A program made the translations under genes and the position numbers. A stretch of DNA of 64,000 bases from Stenotrophomonas pavanii. GTDB taxonomy: Bacteria > Pseudomonadota > Gammaproteobacteria > Xanthomonadales > Xanthomonadaceae. The DNA lies in NCBI RefSeq assembly GCF_900101175.1, contig NZ_FNFQ01000002.1, positions 124,001 to 188,000 on the forward strand, read 5' to 3'. Positions 1 to 7,766 of the stretch are shown piece by piece. Positions within the stretch are counted from its first letter, which is position 1. Every line of letters begins with the position of its first letter. Below the pieces are notes generated by a model, which was given only the letters and a program-made list of their open reading frames with translations, ran no database searches and had not been told where the DNA came from.

Positions 1-385
1 GCGCGGCGGCCCGCTCGGCCGCGATCACCAGCGCCCGGTAGGTGGCGATCTCGGTGTTTTCGAAGCCAAAGGAGATGCCGACGCTCTTGACGACTTCGTC
101 TTCCATCAGGGTATTGCCGGCGGCGTGGATCGCTGCGGTCATGCTCGCGAACAGCCCCTTGGCGGTGGGCACGCTGCCGCCAAGTGCTTCAATGCACTCG
201 CGCAGGGACGCGGCCTGCTGCTGCGTCTCCTGCACGTGCTGGCCGATACGTGCGGCAAGATGGGGATAGTTCTGGATGCGCGAAGCCATGGCCTTCATCA
301 TGGTCTCCGCCTCCTGCTCCATGGCGTAGGCGTCCTGCAGCCATTTCAGCAGGCGCTCGCTGCGGACGGTGTTCTGGTCTGCCAT
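1..385 (-). CDS. Ferritin-like DUF892 (YciF-type) protein, 3' end outside window
   Basis: The reading frame is open from ATG at 385 down to the window edge, so at least 128 residues are visible and the C terminus is missing. The helical sequence (RLLKWLQDAYAMEQEAE near residue 10, then HVQETQQQAASLRECIEALGG) has the heptad-like Glu/Gln/His spacing of the DUF892 / YciE-YciF four-helix ferritin-like family. That family is linked to stress responses, but its biochemical role is poorly known. The start has a good Shine-Dalgarno, GGAG six bases upstream of ATG, and this lies inside a 9-bp inverted repeat (listed separately). The family call is confident; the function is not. Confidence 0.8.
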   Translation of the reverse strand, partial: MADQNTVRSERLLKWLQDAYAMEQEAETMMKAMASRIQNYPHLAARIGQHVQETQQQAASLRECIEALGGSVPTAKGLFASMTAAIHAAGNTLMEDEVVKSVGISFGFENTEIATYRALVIAAERAAA

Positions 386-388
386 CAC

Positions 389-424
389 GGTCTCCGGTAG
401 TGGGGCGACATGCCTCCGGAGACC
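389..424 (-). promoter_or_regulatory. RBS-sequestering hairpin upstream of the DUF892 gene
   Basis: GGTCTCCGG and CCGGAGACC form a perfect 9-bp inverted repeat (arms 416-424 and 389-397, 18-nt loop). On the minus-strand mRNA the 3' arm contains the GGAG Shine-Dalgarno and ends three bases before the ATG of the ferritin-like gene. A folded leader would hide the ribosome binding site. The structure is seen in the sequence; a regulatory role is inferred. Confidence 0.45.
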
Positions 425-544
425 ATGGTGGCGAGGCCGCAATCACTGCCTCGTCGGCCGGCGTGAGCCGCCGGGCGTGCGCGCTGCACCTGGCGCTGAT
501 GCCGTCATAACATCCGCCGGTGCGTGGCAACGCCTGCGGCGCAC

Positions 545-889
545 TCAGGCGGGCATCGCGCCGGACACTACTGCACTGCCGCCGTCGCGACGGGGGCTTG
601 CTGCGGGTGCGCGCCCGCCTGCGGACGCCTTCAACGCCTGGATCACCCGATGCTGCGCACGGTGCGCGCCACCTTCCACGCCCACGACGTAGACAAAGCG
701 CCCATCGAACTTGGCCTGGGCACCCTCCAGCACGTCATCCTCCTGCAGGGCGCGCTTGAGCGACTTCATCCATGCCCGTTCGGGGGTGCGGTCCAGCTCC
801 ACGACGATCGCAGCGCCGCCGCAATCCAGGGACATGCATTCCACGCGCAGTGCGCAGGGGGCGGTGGCATCGGTTGCAGATCGGGGCAT
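545..889 (-). CDS. Hypothetical protein, 114 aa
   Basis: ATG at 889 follows GGAG at a normal distance (GGAGCCACCAC). The product has an acidic/hydrophobic N-terminal half (CGGAAIVVELDRTPERAW, then DVLEGAQAKFDGRFVYVVGVEGG) that reads like a small compact domain, and a low-complexity Gly/Arg/Ala tail. There is no signal peptide, membrane segment or motif I recognise. It was preferred over the overlapping frames because they are Arg/Pro/Ala-rich shadows without a ribosome binding site. It lies between the ferritin-like gene and the receiver gene and shares an operon with neither. Function unknown. Confidence 0.5.
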   Translation of the reverse strand: MPRSATDATAPCALRVECMSLDCGGAAIVVELDRTPERAWMKSLKRALQEDDVLEGAQAKFDGRFVYVVGVEGGAHRAQHRVIQALKASAGGRAPAASPRRDGGSAVVSGAMPA

Positions 890-950
890 GGTGGTGGCTC
901 CAGTGCTGGGGGACGGCGGCAGTATCCATGCCCGCCGCCAACGCGCTGTC

Positions 951-969
951 AAAAAAGGCGCAGCGCCTT
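951..969 (-). terminator. Possible intrinsic terminator, minus strand
   Basis: Read on the minus strand the segment is AAGGCG-CTG-CGCCTT followed by TTTT, a 6-bp stem with a 3-nt loop and a U-tract. It sits between the hypothetical gene (start 889) and the oppositely oriented receiver gene (start 1098), so it ends no annotated gene. A second, mutually exclusive pairing (GCGCTG 943-948 with CAGCGC 961-966) overlaps it. Confidence 0.4.
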
Positions 970-1097
970 CCACGCCGCATCGACGGCACCGGGCGACCTG
1001 CGCAAGGCGGCTTCGCACCGGGCTGACACGGCCCACGCGCGCCGTTGATGCACTACAGCACACACTGCAGTTCCCACGGCAACACAGGCATGCGCGC

Positions 1098-1490
1098 ATG
1101 CAATCGGAAATGAACCAGCGCAGGTGCAACCTGCTGCTGGTTGAAGACCAGCTCGACCTTGCTGCACTGATGGAACAGGCGCTGGAAGACGGCGGCGGCC
1201 GGGTGACCCACGCCTACAGCGTGTTCGATGCGCTGGGGCTGCTTGATACGCAACAGTTCGATGGCGCGGTGCTGGATGTGGAGCTTCGCGATGGCGTGGT
1301 GTTCCCGGTTGCCGATCGGCTGGCGGAACTCGGCATCCCCTACCTGTTCGTGTCTGCGGTCTATGACCAGCTGGTACCGCTGCGCCACCGCCGCGCAACG
1401 TTCGTGGCCAAACCCTTCCACATCGACCGGTTGCAGGAAGCCGTCCAGCAGGTGGTGGGTGACGCCTGCGCGCCCCCGACCACGCATTGA
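1098..1490 (+). CDS. Stand-alone response regulator receiver domain (CheY-like)
   Basis: The 130-residue product is a single receiver domain with no output domain. The acidic pocket (LLVEDQLD near residue 12), the phospho-acceptor Asp in GAVLDVEL (about residue 59) and the conserved Lys-Pro in FVAKPF (about residue 105) are all present, so it should accept a phosphoryl group. ATG at 1098 and ATG at 1110 are both possible starts; neither has a strong ribosome binding site. No histidine kinase is encoded nearby. The next genes encode BLUF photoreceptors on the opposite strand, ending 16 bases away, so a signalling link is possible but unproven. Confidence 0.8.
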   Translation: MQSEMNQRRCNLLLVEDQLDLAALMEQALEDGGGRVTHAYSVFDALGLLDTQQFDGAVLDVELRDGVVFPVADRLAELGIPYLFVSAVYDQLVPLRHRRATFVAKPFHIDRLQEAVQQVVGDACAPPTTH

Positions 1491-1506
1491 GCGGCCAACG
1501 CCGCGG

Positions 1507-1905
1507 TCACGCCAGGTGTGGAGCTACCACCTGGCCCAGCTGACGCAGCGCCCCGCCACGGGAGAGCCCGCTCCAATTGCCGCGGGCGACGCTGCGGATG
1601 TCGGCGGGGTCGGTCCAGAGCAGCCGCATCGACCAGTACGGAAAGAACCGGCCGGACACCCTGCCCCGGCCCAGCTCAAGCAGTTCGCAATGGCTGCGCG
1701 CACCGAGGATGCGGCGGTACACCACGTTGATGCCGCCTTCCGGTCCCTCGATGTACTGGAGGAAGCGGTGCCCATCGTAAAGAAGCACTCCCGTCACGCC
1801 TGCTTCAAGGTTGAAGCGGGCAGCGGCCCTGCTGAGGTCGTCCACATGGTCCATGGAAAGCCCCGGTATCGCCTCACTTGCGTAGGCGATTGCGCGGAGG
1901 GGCAC
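1507..1905 (-). CDS. BLUF-domain blue-light sensor (copy 1)
   Basis: BLUF proteins bind FAD and sense blue light through a Tyr-Gln-flavin hydrogen-bond switch. The residues needed are present: Tyr in AIAYASEA near residue 8, Asn in RFNLEAGVTG, Gln in FLQYIEG, and the Trp-Met pair in PYWSM. I place the start at GTG 1905 and not at GTG 1923, because AAGGA sits six bases upstream and the N terminus (VPLRAIAY) then lines up with that of the second BLUF gene (MPNRAIVY). The product is about 132 aa: a BLUF core plus a short C-terminal helical cap with no EAL/GGDEF output, so it must act on a partner protein. Confidence 0.88.
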   Translation of the reverse strand: MPLRAIAYASEAIPGLSMDHVDDLSRAAARFNLEAGVTGVLLYDGHRFLQYIEGPEGGINVVYRRILGARSHCELLELGRGRVSGRFFPYWSMRLLWTDPADIRSVARGNWSGLSRGGALRQLGQVVAPHLA

Positions 1906-1931
1906 GTTGATTCCTTCTGACACAGGAAATG

Positions 1932-1947
1932 TCCTGCGCTTGCAGGA
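1932..1947 (-). promoter_or_regulatory. Small inverted repeat between the two BLUF genes
   Basis: TCCTGC-GCTT-GCAGGA is a perfect 6-bp stem with a 4-nt loop, 27-42 bases upstream of the GTG start of BLUF copy 1. It lacks a U-tract and could be an operator or a weak processing hairpin. Role not established. Confidence 0.25.
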
Positions 1948-2042
1948 TGCCGGGCGCGCTGTAGGTGGGCATGAGGCGATTCACAACCCGGCTCGCTCCA
2001 CCCTCTCCCCGGCCGCACGCCGCAGTAACACGCCCGCTGGAT

Positions 2043-2471
2043 TCAGGCGGCCTTCGCGTAGGGTTCGACGATCAGCAGCAGCTTGTCCATCGCCGTCGCG
2101 TCAGACTGTTCCGATGCTGCGCGCTGGATGAAGCTGGTCCAGTCAGCGCCCGCGATCACGCGAAGCTGGTCCGCCGTAACGGAGAGGCAGCGCATTGGCC
2201 AGAACGGCAGCCGCCGCTGGCCGACGCGGCCACGCGCAAGTTCGATCAGGTGGGTGTGGCTGCTGGCACCGGTGACGCGGGAATAGGCCACATCCAGCCC
2301 GTCGGCAGGGCCCTCCATGTACTGCAGGAAGCGCTGCCCGTCGAACAGCAGCACGCCGGTCACGCCTGCGCCCCGATTGAAGCGGGCGGCATCCTCCATC
2401 AGGGTGTGCAGGCGCTCCGGCGTGAATCCGTCGACGGCCTCGCTGACATAGACGATCGCTCTGTTCGGCAT
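2043..2471 (-). CDS. BLUF-domain blue-light sensor (copy 2)
   Basis: This is a second short BLUF protein (142 aa), in the same direction as copy 1 and about 140 bases upstream of it. It keeps Tyr in AIVYVSEA, Asn in RFNRGAGVTG, Gln in FLQYMEG and Trp-Met in PFWPM, so its photocycle residues are intact. ATG 2471 follows CAGGAG at eight bases. Its C terminus (TAMDKLLLIVEPYAKAA) differs from copy 1, so partners may differ. Sequence similarity along the whole length suggests a tandem duplication that has since diverged. Confidence 0.9.
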   Translation of the reverse strand: MPNRAIVYVSEAVDGFTPERLHTLMEDAARFNRGAGVTGVLLFDGQRFLQYMEGPADGLDVAYSRVTGASSHTHLIELARGRVGQRRLPFWPMRCLSVTADQLRVIAGADWTSFIQRAASEQSDATAMDKLLLIVEPYAKAA

Positions 2472-2554
2472 GGCGGCACTCCTGCTCTCTCAGCCCTTAA
2501 CTGTAGGGCCCGCGGCGTCGCGGGGCCGTAAAGGACAGGCGTGCAGGCCTCACG

Positions 2555-3277
2555 CTATCCCCAATTCAGCACCGTGTTGACCAGCTCTTCATGCGCGTGC
2601 AGGGTTCCGCGTGGCACGTCGGCACGCGCCCCCTCGATCCCGGACAGGTAGGTCGCGAATCCTCCGGTGGCGCGCCCCACCAGGCGGGCGCTGGTCATGA
2701 CCACGGGCGCACCGGCCCAGCGAACGTTGGCGCCCAGGCACTGCAGCCGGCTGACCAGCGCGACATCTTCACCGCAGCGCAGGGGCGCAAAGCCCCCCGC
2801 GGCACGATAGGCGCGGGCAGAGACACCGAGGTTGGCGCCGTGGATGCGCCCGTGATCGTCGCCCCAAGGCTGCCCTTTCCGGAACGCGCGACGCAGGCGC
2901 TTGCCGTCCCGGGAAGTGCCCGCGATGTCCACCAGTCCGCAGAAGGCGTCGCAGCGGCCCTCCAGCTGGGCCGCCAGCCATTCCGGAGGCACCTCGCTGT
3001 CGGCATCGGTACTGGCCAGCCAGCGCGCTCCCTGTTGCAGCAGCTGGGCCGCAGCCGCTGCCCTGGCAACACCGACGCAGCGTGCCTGCAGCCGCACCGT
3101 ATCGACCCGCTGCTGCCGGCAGATGGACGCGGTCGCATCGGAGCAATCGTCCAGCGCAACCACCACCTGCACCGCCTCGCCGCGCAGCCCGGGATGCAGC
3201 GCCGCCCTTCGGATCGATTGCAGGCACCGCGCCATGCTGGCCGCCTCGTTGTGTGCCGGTACCAGGACACCGATCAC
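2555..3277 (-). CDS. Glycosyltransferase family 2
   Basis: This 240-residue GT-A fold transferase begins VIGVLVPAHNEAASM, the typical GT2 nucleotide-sugar binding strand. It has STDADSEVP (DXD metal site) near residue 94 and an acceptor-side GEDVALVSRL (ED motif) near residue 169. There is no membrane segment apart from weak C-terminal hydrophobicity. I chose the GTG at 3277 because its GTGA overlaps the stop of the methyltransferase gene; a longer upstream ATG frame would run 45 bases into that gene. It is the last gene of a four-gene operon. The sugar and acceptor cannot be read from sequence. Confidence 0.85.
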   Translation of the reverse strand: MIGVLVPAHNEAASMARCLQSIRRAALHPGLRGEAVQVVVALDDCSDATASICRQQRVDTVRLQARCVGVARAAAAAQLLQQGARWLASTDADSEVPPEWLAAQLEGRCDAFCGLVDIAGTSRDGKRLRRAFRKGQPWGDDHGRIHGANLGVSARAYRAAGGFAPLRCGEDVALVSRLQCLGANVRWAGAPVVMTSARLVGRATGGFATYLSGIEGARADVPRGTLHAHEELVNTVLNWG

Positions 3278-3861
3278 CGCAGTCCCTCGTTGCGGGCCAG
3301 CGACAGCGCGCCACGCGTCCAACCCTGCAGCACGAAGTCCGCGTCACGATAGTGGAAGGCCTCCTGCAGCCCCTCGCCCAGGCATCGATGCACGACTTCG
3401 GTGCGGCTCGCGCGTCCGGGGAAGGACGGCAGCCAATGGCAGGCCACCAGCAGCCCGTCATCGCGGAGTGCTTGGCCGATGCCCGCGCGCAGCGCCTGCA
3501 GTGCGCCTGTGCCGAGGTAGTAGCCCATCTCCCCGCAGACGATCAGGTCGAAGCGACCCGGCGGCCATTGCTCGGGGTGGCTGGCGCAGTGGACCTGGAC
3601 ATGCGGCAGGTGGGCCAGGTTGCGGCGGGCGCGGAAGGCCGCACGCGGGCTGATGTCGGTGGCCAGCAGCCGCTCGCAGCGGCCCGCCAGGGCCTCGGTC
3701 AGCACTCCGTTGGAGCACCCCAGCTCCCAGCCCCGATGGAACTGGCGCTGGCTCAGGCTGGCCAGCAGCAGCGCTCGCTTGCGCTCCTCATACCATCGGC
3801 TGCGGTAGCCGAAGGGGTCCTCCTGCTCATGCAGTTCGTCGAAGTACGGTTGCGCGCTCAT
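3274..3861 (-). CDS. SAM-dependent methyltransferase (NodS-like class I)
   Basis: A 195-residue Rossmann methyltransferase. WELGCSNGVLTEAL (motif I, SAM binding) lies near residue 45, LLATDISPRAAFRAR (motif II acidic residue) follows, and FDLIVCGEMGYYL is motif IV. The pattern resembles NodS-type N-methyltransferases, which act on deacetylated chitooligosaccharides in rhizobia. ATG 3861 overlaps the stop of the deacetylase gene (ATGA), and its own stop overlaps the glycosyltransferase start, so the three are translationally coupled. Methylation of an amine freed by the upstream deacetylase is a reasonable but untested idea. Confidence 0.85.
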   Translation of the reverse strand: MSAQPYFDELHEQEDPFGYRSRWYEERKRALLLASLSQRQFHRGWELGCSNGVLTEALAGRCERLLATDISPRAAFRARRNLAHLPHVQVHCASHPEQWPPGRFDLIVCGEMGYYLGTGALQALRAGIGQALRDDGLLVACHWLPSFPGRASRTEVVHRCLGEGLQEAFHYRDADFVLQGWTRGALSLARNEGLR

Positions 3862-4616
3862 GCCAGGAAAACCTCGTGGTTCCGGAAGAATCGGGTCAAT
3901 ACATGGGCTGGCAGCACCGGTGGGCTGTGCAGCCCCGGCACTGCGCCGGTCTGGGTGCGGAAGTGGGCGATCGCGTTGCGCTTGGCGGCCACGACGTCGG
4001 TGATGTCGAGCAGTTCGGGCGCCTCCCAGGCCATGTGCACACAGGCCGGGTCCAGCCAATGCCAGCCCCACACCGGATACTCCAGGCGCCGGCAGCCCAC
4101 CGTACGCGCGGCCCGGCAGGCAGCACGGCCTGCCGCTTCGTGGTCGGGGTGCCCATCGAAGCGCCAGGGTGCCAGTACCAGGTCGCGCGGCTGCAGGTAC
4201 TGTTGCAGCCAGTCCTCCAGGCCCTGTTCGTGCGCACTGACCGCGCCGTCGGCAATGCCAAGGTGGAACGCGGAGCCGGCCTGGATGCCGAGCTCGCCCA
4301 GCGCTGAGGCAAGCTCGGCGCGCCGTGCCGCGCGCAGGCGCTCCGGCGTCCACCAGCGCTCGTGTGGATAGCACGCCTCGCCATCGGTTACCGCGACGAC
4401 GCGGACCTGCATGCCCTGGCCCGCGGCGTGGCCAAGCAGGCCGCCGCAGCCAAGGATCTCGTCGTCGGGATGGGGTGCGACCACCACCACCCGCTCATGG
4501 CCGGCCAGCAGTGTGGCCGCCGAATTGGCCGGATGCTGCCACAGCCACTGGCAGCGCAACCAGGCCTGCTCCTGTGTGCCGGTCCCCTGCAGGGGCGTGC
4601 TGGCTACAGCGCCCAT
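3858..4616 (-). CDS. PIG-L family deacetylase
   Basis: A zinc-dependent de-N-acetylase of the PIG-L / LmbE / MshB family, 252 aa. APHPDDEILGCGG near residue 48 carries the His-Asp-Asp zinc/catalytic motif, and FDGHPDHEAAG near residue 153 supplies the second metal histidine. No signal peptide is seen, so it should act in the cytoplasm on a GlcNAc-type or similar acetamide substrate. ATG 4616 has a strong GAGGAGG ribosome site. It overlaps the upstream acyl-CoA dehydrogenase-like gene by 13 bases and the downstream methyltransferase by four. Confidence 0.9.
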   Translation of the reverse strand: MGAVASTPLQGTGTQEQAWLRCQWLWQHPANSAATLLAGHERVVVVAPHPDDEILGCGGLLGHAAGQGMQVRVVAVTDGEACYPHERWWTPERLRAARRAELASALGELGIQAGSAFHLGIADGAVSAHEQGLEDWLQQYLQPRDLVLAPWRFDGHPDHEAAGRAACRAARTVGCRRLEYPVWGWHWLDPACVHMAWEAPELLDITDVVAAKRNAIAHFRTQTGAVPGLHSPPVLPAHVLTRFFRNHEVFLA

Positions 4617-5545
4617 GTTGCCTCCTCGGTGGCGCGCTGCTCACCCAGCCATTCCCAGTCGCGGTCGGCATGGCTCTGCCGCATGAATACCGTCAGGTCG
4701 GCCCAGCGACGGGCATGCGCCTGCTCCAGGCACATCGGCGCCGGCCCCAGCGCCCGACCTGCCAGATCGAGCACGCGCGTCGCCGCGCGCTCGACCACGC
4801 AGCGCACGCGCACCACGTCCTCCCGATGCGCTGATCCCGGCGCCGCATCGATGCGCGCCGCCAGTTCGCGCAGCAGCGCCGTGGCCGGGCCCAGGACCAG
4901 GTCCACTTCGCCCAGCAACCGCGCGCGGTGGCCCCTGCTGCAGGCCGGCCGCATGCGCTCGGCCAGGGCGACGGCCGCACCAAGCCAGACCGCGGCGATG
5001 CCCGCGCCGCCGTGCCAGAAACCGGGGCGCTGCAGATAGTCGTCGCGCGTGCCGACAAGCGCCATCTCCGCACCGTCGAACCGCACCGTGGTGGACGGAA
5101 TGCCGGCCATGCCGACGGCCGGCCACGGCTCGCCCTTCAGCGTGTTCCACTGACCGGCCGACACCTGGCACAGCCATACGCCCTGCGCATTGCGGACCGT
5201 TACCAGCGCCGCGTCCACCCAGGCGCTTCCGGAGCACCACGGCTTGTCGCCGCGCAGCCTGCCCTCGCTGTCAATGCGGAGCGTGTTGGCGGGCCCCTCG
5301 GCCGCCCATACCGCCAGCAGCTTGCCTTCTGCTGCGGAAGGCGCCTTCAGTTCGGCGAGGATCGCCTGCGCGTCATGGTGCGCTTCCAGCACTTTGGCCA
5401 GGCAGAGGTCCTCTGCCCCCCAGGCGGCCAGCGCCTGCCAGCGCTGCAGTGTGCGGCCGCTTCCGGGCAACGGCAGTTCGGGCTGCTGGACCAGCACCTG
5501 GCGGGCGCGGTTGGCCAGCGGCGTAGGCGAAGACACATCCTGCAT
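4604..5545 (-). CDS. Acyl-CoA dehydrogenase-like protein
   Basis: First gene of the four-gene operon, about 313 aa from ATG 5545 (an in-frame ATG at 5626 would add 27 residues). The middle (RGDKPWCSGSAWVDAALV) matches the beta-domain flavin-contact region of acyl-CoA dehydrogenases, and the C-terminal half is the usual helical bundle. It is shorter than classical members (about 380 aa), and I cannot identify the catalytic Glu with confidence, so it may be a divergent flavoprotein. It probably modifies an acyl or amine group on whatever the PIG-L, methyltransferase and GT2 enzymes build. The family call is fairly firm, the substrate unknown. Confidence 0.72.
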   Translation of the reverse strand: MQDVSSPTPLANRARQVLVQQPELPLPGSGRTLQRWQALAAWGAEDLCLAKVLEAHHDAQAILAELKAPSAAEGKLLAVWAAEGPANTLRIDSEGRLRGDKPWCSGSAWVDAALVTVRNAQGVWLCQVSAGQWNTLKGEPWPAVGMAGIPSTTVRFDGAEMALVGTRDDYLQRPGFWHGGAGIAAVWLGAAVALAERMRPACSRGHRARLLGEVDLVLGPATALLRELAARIDAAPGSAHREDVVRVRCVVERAATRVLDLAGRALGPAPMCLEQAHARRWADLTVFMRQSHADRDWEWLGEQRATEEATWAL

Positions 5546-5647
5546 GAAGGGATCTGCAGTGGGGACAGGCGATGACCGTAGGCGGCAGGCGGTCACATCA
5601 CTGTCTTGGAGGTGTGGCCGGCGCATGAATACTCTGCGCGACGATCC

Positions 5648-6154
5648 TCACGCACGCGCCTGCCGACGGTCTCGCCGGGCGCGGATGCAGCGCAGCAACT
5701 CCCATAGCCACGGCAGGACCACCAGGCCGAGCGCCGGCACCACGAGCAGCGCCGCCACCTCGGGCGCCGCAGGTTGCGCGCGGAATGCCCACTGCGGCTG
5801 CGCGTGCCAGCCGACCCAGACCAGCAGAATCCACGGCGCGGCATCCAGCACGCTGTGCACATGCTGCTCGGCCGGGCTGATCCGTCGCCGCCGGTCAGCA
5901 CTGGCCGTATCCAGGTAGCCAGCGGTTGCATGGGCCAGGACCAGCACGGCCAGCAGGGCGGCAAGTGACCAGGTGTTGGCCAGCAGCAGCCAGGCCAGTA
6001 TGCCACCGCCGATCAGCACGAGCTGGACCCCGTGCAGCACGCTCTCGCGCAGCCCCGAGGTATGTGGCAGGTCGGTGCGCCGGTGGAAATGGAAGTCCAG
6101 CGCACCGGCCGCCAGCCACAGTGCGTAGACGCCGGCCATGATGGTCGCACTCAT
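5648..6154 (-). CDS. Hypothetical integral membrane protein, 168 aa
   Basis: The protein has about four to five hydrophobic segments (MAGVYALWLAAGALDF at the N terminus, VLIGGGILAWLLLANTW, LAALLAVLVLAHATAGYL, and two near the C terminus). Conserved-looking polar groups between them, FHFHRRTDLPHTSGLRES and SPAEQHVHSVLD, put several His and Glu residues near the membrane face, which could bind metal. It lies 10 bases downstream of the alcohol dehydrogenase stop on the opposite reading order (its start follows that stop on the minus strand), so the two are probably co-transcribed. I do not recognise the family. Confidence 0.6.
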   Translation of the reverse strand: MSATIMAGVYALWLAAGALDFHFHRRTDLPHTSGLRESVLHGVQLVLIGGGILAWLLLANTWSLAALLAVLVLAHATAGYLDTASADRRRRISPAEQHVHSVLDAAPWILLVWVGWHAQPQWAFRAQPAAPEVAALLVVPALGLVVLPWLWELLRCIRARRDRRQARA

Positions 6155-6164
6155 CGCCCCGGTC

Positions 6165-7328
6165 TCAGGGCGTCAACACGATCTTGCGGCAGTCGTCATC
6201 CTTGGCATCGAACAGGGCATACCCCTGCGCTGCATCGGCAAGGCGCATCCGGTGCGAGATGATGTCACCCGGGTCCAGCTTTCCTTCCATGATCGCGTCA
6301 AGCAGCTCGGGCATCAGGCCCTGCACATGGGTCTGCCCCATCTTGAACGTGAGCCCCTTGTCGAACGCATCACCCAGCAGGAACCCGTGGATGAAACCGG
6401 CATAGACCCCCGGAATGCTGACCACGCCGCCGCGACGTACTGCCGCGATGCACTGCCGGATCGCAACGCCGCTGCTCCCTTCCAGCTTCACAGCGGTCAA
6501 CGCTGACTCCAGCGCACTGCCCTCGGCCTCGAAGCCCACCGCCTCGATGCAGGCATCCACGCCCCGGCCGCTGGTCTGGGTAAGGATGTAGTCGGCCGGA
6601 TCCTCGATTTCCCTGAAGTCGATCGGCGTCACCCCGTAGGCACGCCGCGCGTAGTCCAGGCGGTAATGCAGGTGATCGACCATGAAAATGGTCTCGGCGC
6701 CCAGCAGGCGGCAGCAGGCGGCACTCATCAACCCGACCGGCCCTGCGCCGAAGATCGCCACGGTCGAGCCTGCCTTGACGCCCGCGTTCAGTGCGGCCTG
6801 GTAGCCGGTGGGCAGGATGTCGGACAGGAACAGTACCTGCTCGTCGGCCACGCCGTCCGGAATGCGCAACGGGCCCACGTTGGCCTTCGGTACGCGGACG
6901 AATTCCGCCTGGCCGCCGGCCACGCCCCCGTACAGGTGGCTGTAACCGAACAGTGCCGCCGGGGGCAGTATGCCCTTCTGGTTCAGCGCCGCGCCCTTGC
7001 CCGGATTGGTGGTTTCGCACGCAGCATACTCGGCCAGCCGACAGTGGAAGCACTCACCACAGGCGATCACGAACGGGATCACCACCCGATCGCCCGGCTT
7101 CACCTGGGTCACGCCGCTGCCGACCTCTTCCACGACGCCCATGAATTCGTGGCCGAGGACATCGCCGTCGTGCAGATCGGGAATCTTGCCCCGGTAGAGG
7201 TGCAGGTCCGACCCACAGATCGCGGTGGCGGTCACCCGCAGGATCAGGTCATCTTCGGCGGCCAGTACCGGGTCGGGCACAGTCTCGACGCGCACATCCT
7301 TGCGGCCGTGGTAGGTCAATGCCTGCAT
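6165..7328 (-). CDS. Zinc-dependent alcohol dehydrogenase (MDR superfamily, formaldehyde dehydrogenase-like)
   Basis: A 387-residue medium-chain dehydrogenase. [10 protein letters not shown] (catalytic zinc Cys), [12 protein letters not shown] (His-Glu), and a structural-zinc region [16 protein letters not shown] give the GroES-like domain; [13 protein letters not shown] near residue 192 is the NAD(P) Rossmann motif. The long insert after the structural zinc ([12 protein letters not shown]) is typical of the glutathione-independent formaldehyde dehydrogenase branch, although many members are simply annotated as zinc alcohol dehydrogenases. ATG 7328 follows GGAG. The membrane protein gene at 5648-6154 lies directly downstream. 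Confidence 0.87.
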   Translation of the reverse strand: MQALTYHGRKDVRVETVPDPVLAAEDDLILRVTATAICGSDLHLYRGKIPDLHDGDVLGHEFMGVVEEVGSGVTQVKPGDRVVIPFVIACGECFHCRLAEYAACETTNPGKGAALNQKGILPPAALFGYSHLYGGVAGGQAEFVRVPKANVGPLRIPDGVADEQVLFLSDILPTGYQAALNAGVKAGSTVAIFGAGPVGLMSAACCRLLGAETIFMVDHLHYRLDYARRAYGVTPIDFREIEDPADYILTQTSGRGVDACIEAVGFEAEGSALESALTAVKLEGSSGVAIRQCIAAVRRGGVVSIPGVYAGFIHGFLLGDAFDKGLTFKMGQTHVQGLMPELLDAIMEGKLDPGDIISHRMRLADAAQGYALFDAKDDDCRKIVLTP

Positions 7329-7476
7329 CGTGCTGCTCCAGGAGGTCGGGCGTCCAGCATCGCAATGCCTCCATCCCGTGACAGTGACATCCGGGTGTGC
7401 ACGGTGTTCATTGCGCAGCGTCGTCGCGTTAACCCGGCCTGCGGCAGGCTTCAGGTTCCCGCCGCAGGAGCTGCAC

Positions 7477-7665
7477 ATGAACGACAAACTGCCTTTCAAT
7501 CCAACCACAGACGTGGACGATCAGTCGAAGGCGCATACGCCGGACAAGCGGCGCAATGACCACGCCAGGTGGAAGGACCACGACATGCCTGACGATGGCG
7601 ATGGCCCCAAGGCCGTGCCGGAAGACTACGAGCGGCCCGATCCCGATCCCACCGGGCGGCGTTGA
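7477..7665 (+). CDS. Small acidic/polar hypothetical protein, 62 aa
   Basis: ATG 7477 follows AGGAG at seven bases. The product is very hydrophilic and Asp/Pro/Lys-rich ([30 protein letters not shown]), with no hydrophobic core, so it is likely disordered. Short proteins of this type occur beside stress-related genes in Xanthomonadaceae. It is followed about 100 bases later by the DUF6766 gene in the same direction. Function unknown. Confidence 0.55.
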   Translation: MNDKLPFNPTTDVDDQSKAHTPDKRRNDHARWKDHDMPDDGDGPKAVPEDYERPDPDPTGRR

Positions 7666-7766
7666 GTCCGTCTCACGCACTGGATGCGCAGGATTCACGG
7701 ATGCTTGTCCGCGACCCGAGCACGCTCCATGACATGCCTTCCGGAGTGACCTGAACGAGGTGCTGC

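Noticed and set aside
3278-3322. Longer ATG start (3322) for the glycosyltransferase
   Set aside because: It would run 45 bases into the methyltransferase gene, while the GTG at 3277 has a GTGA overlap and begins at the conserved first strand.
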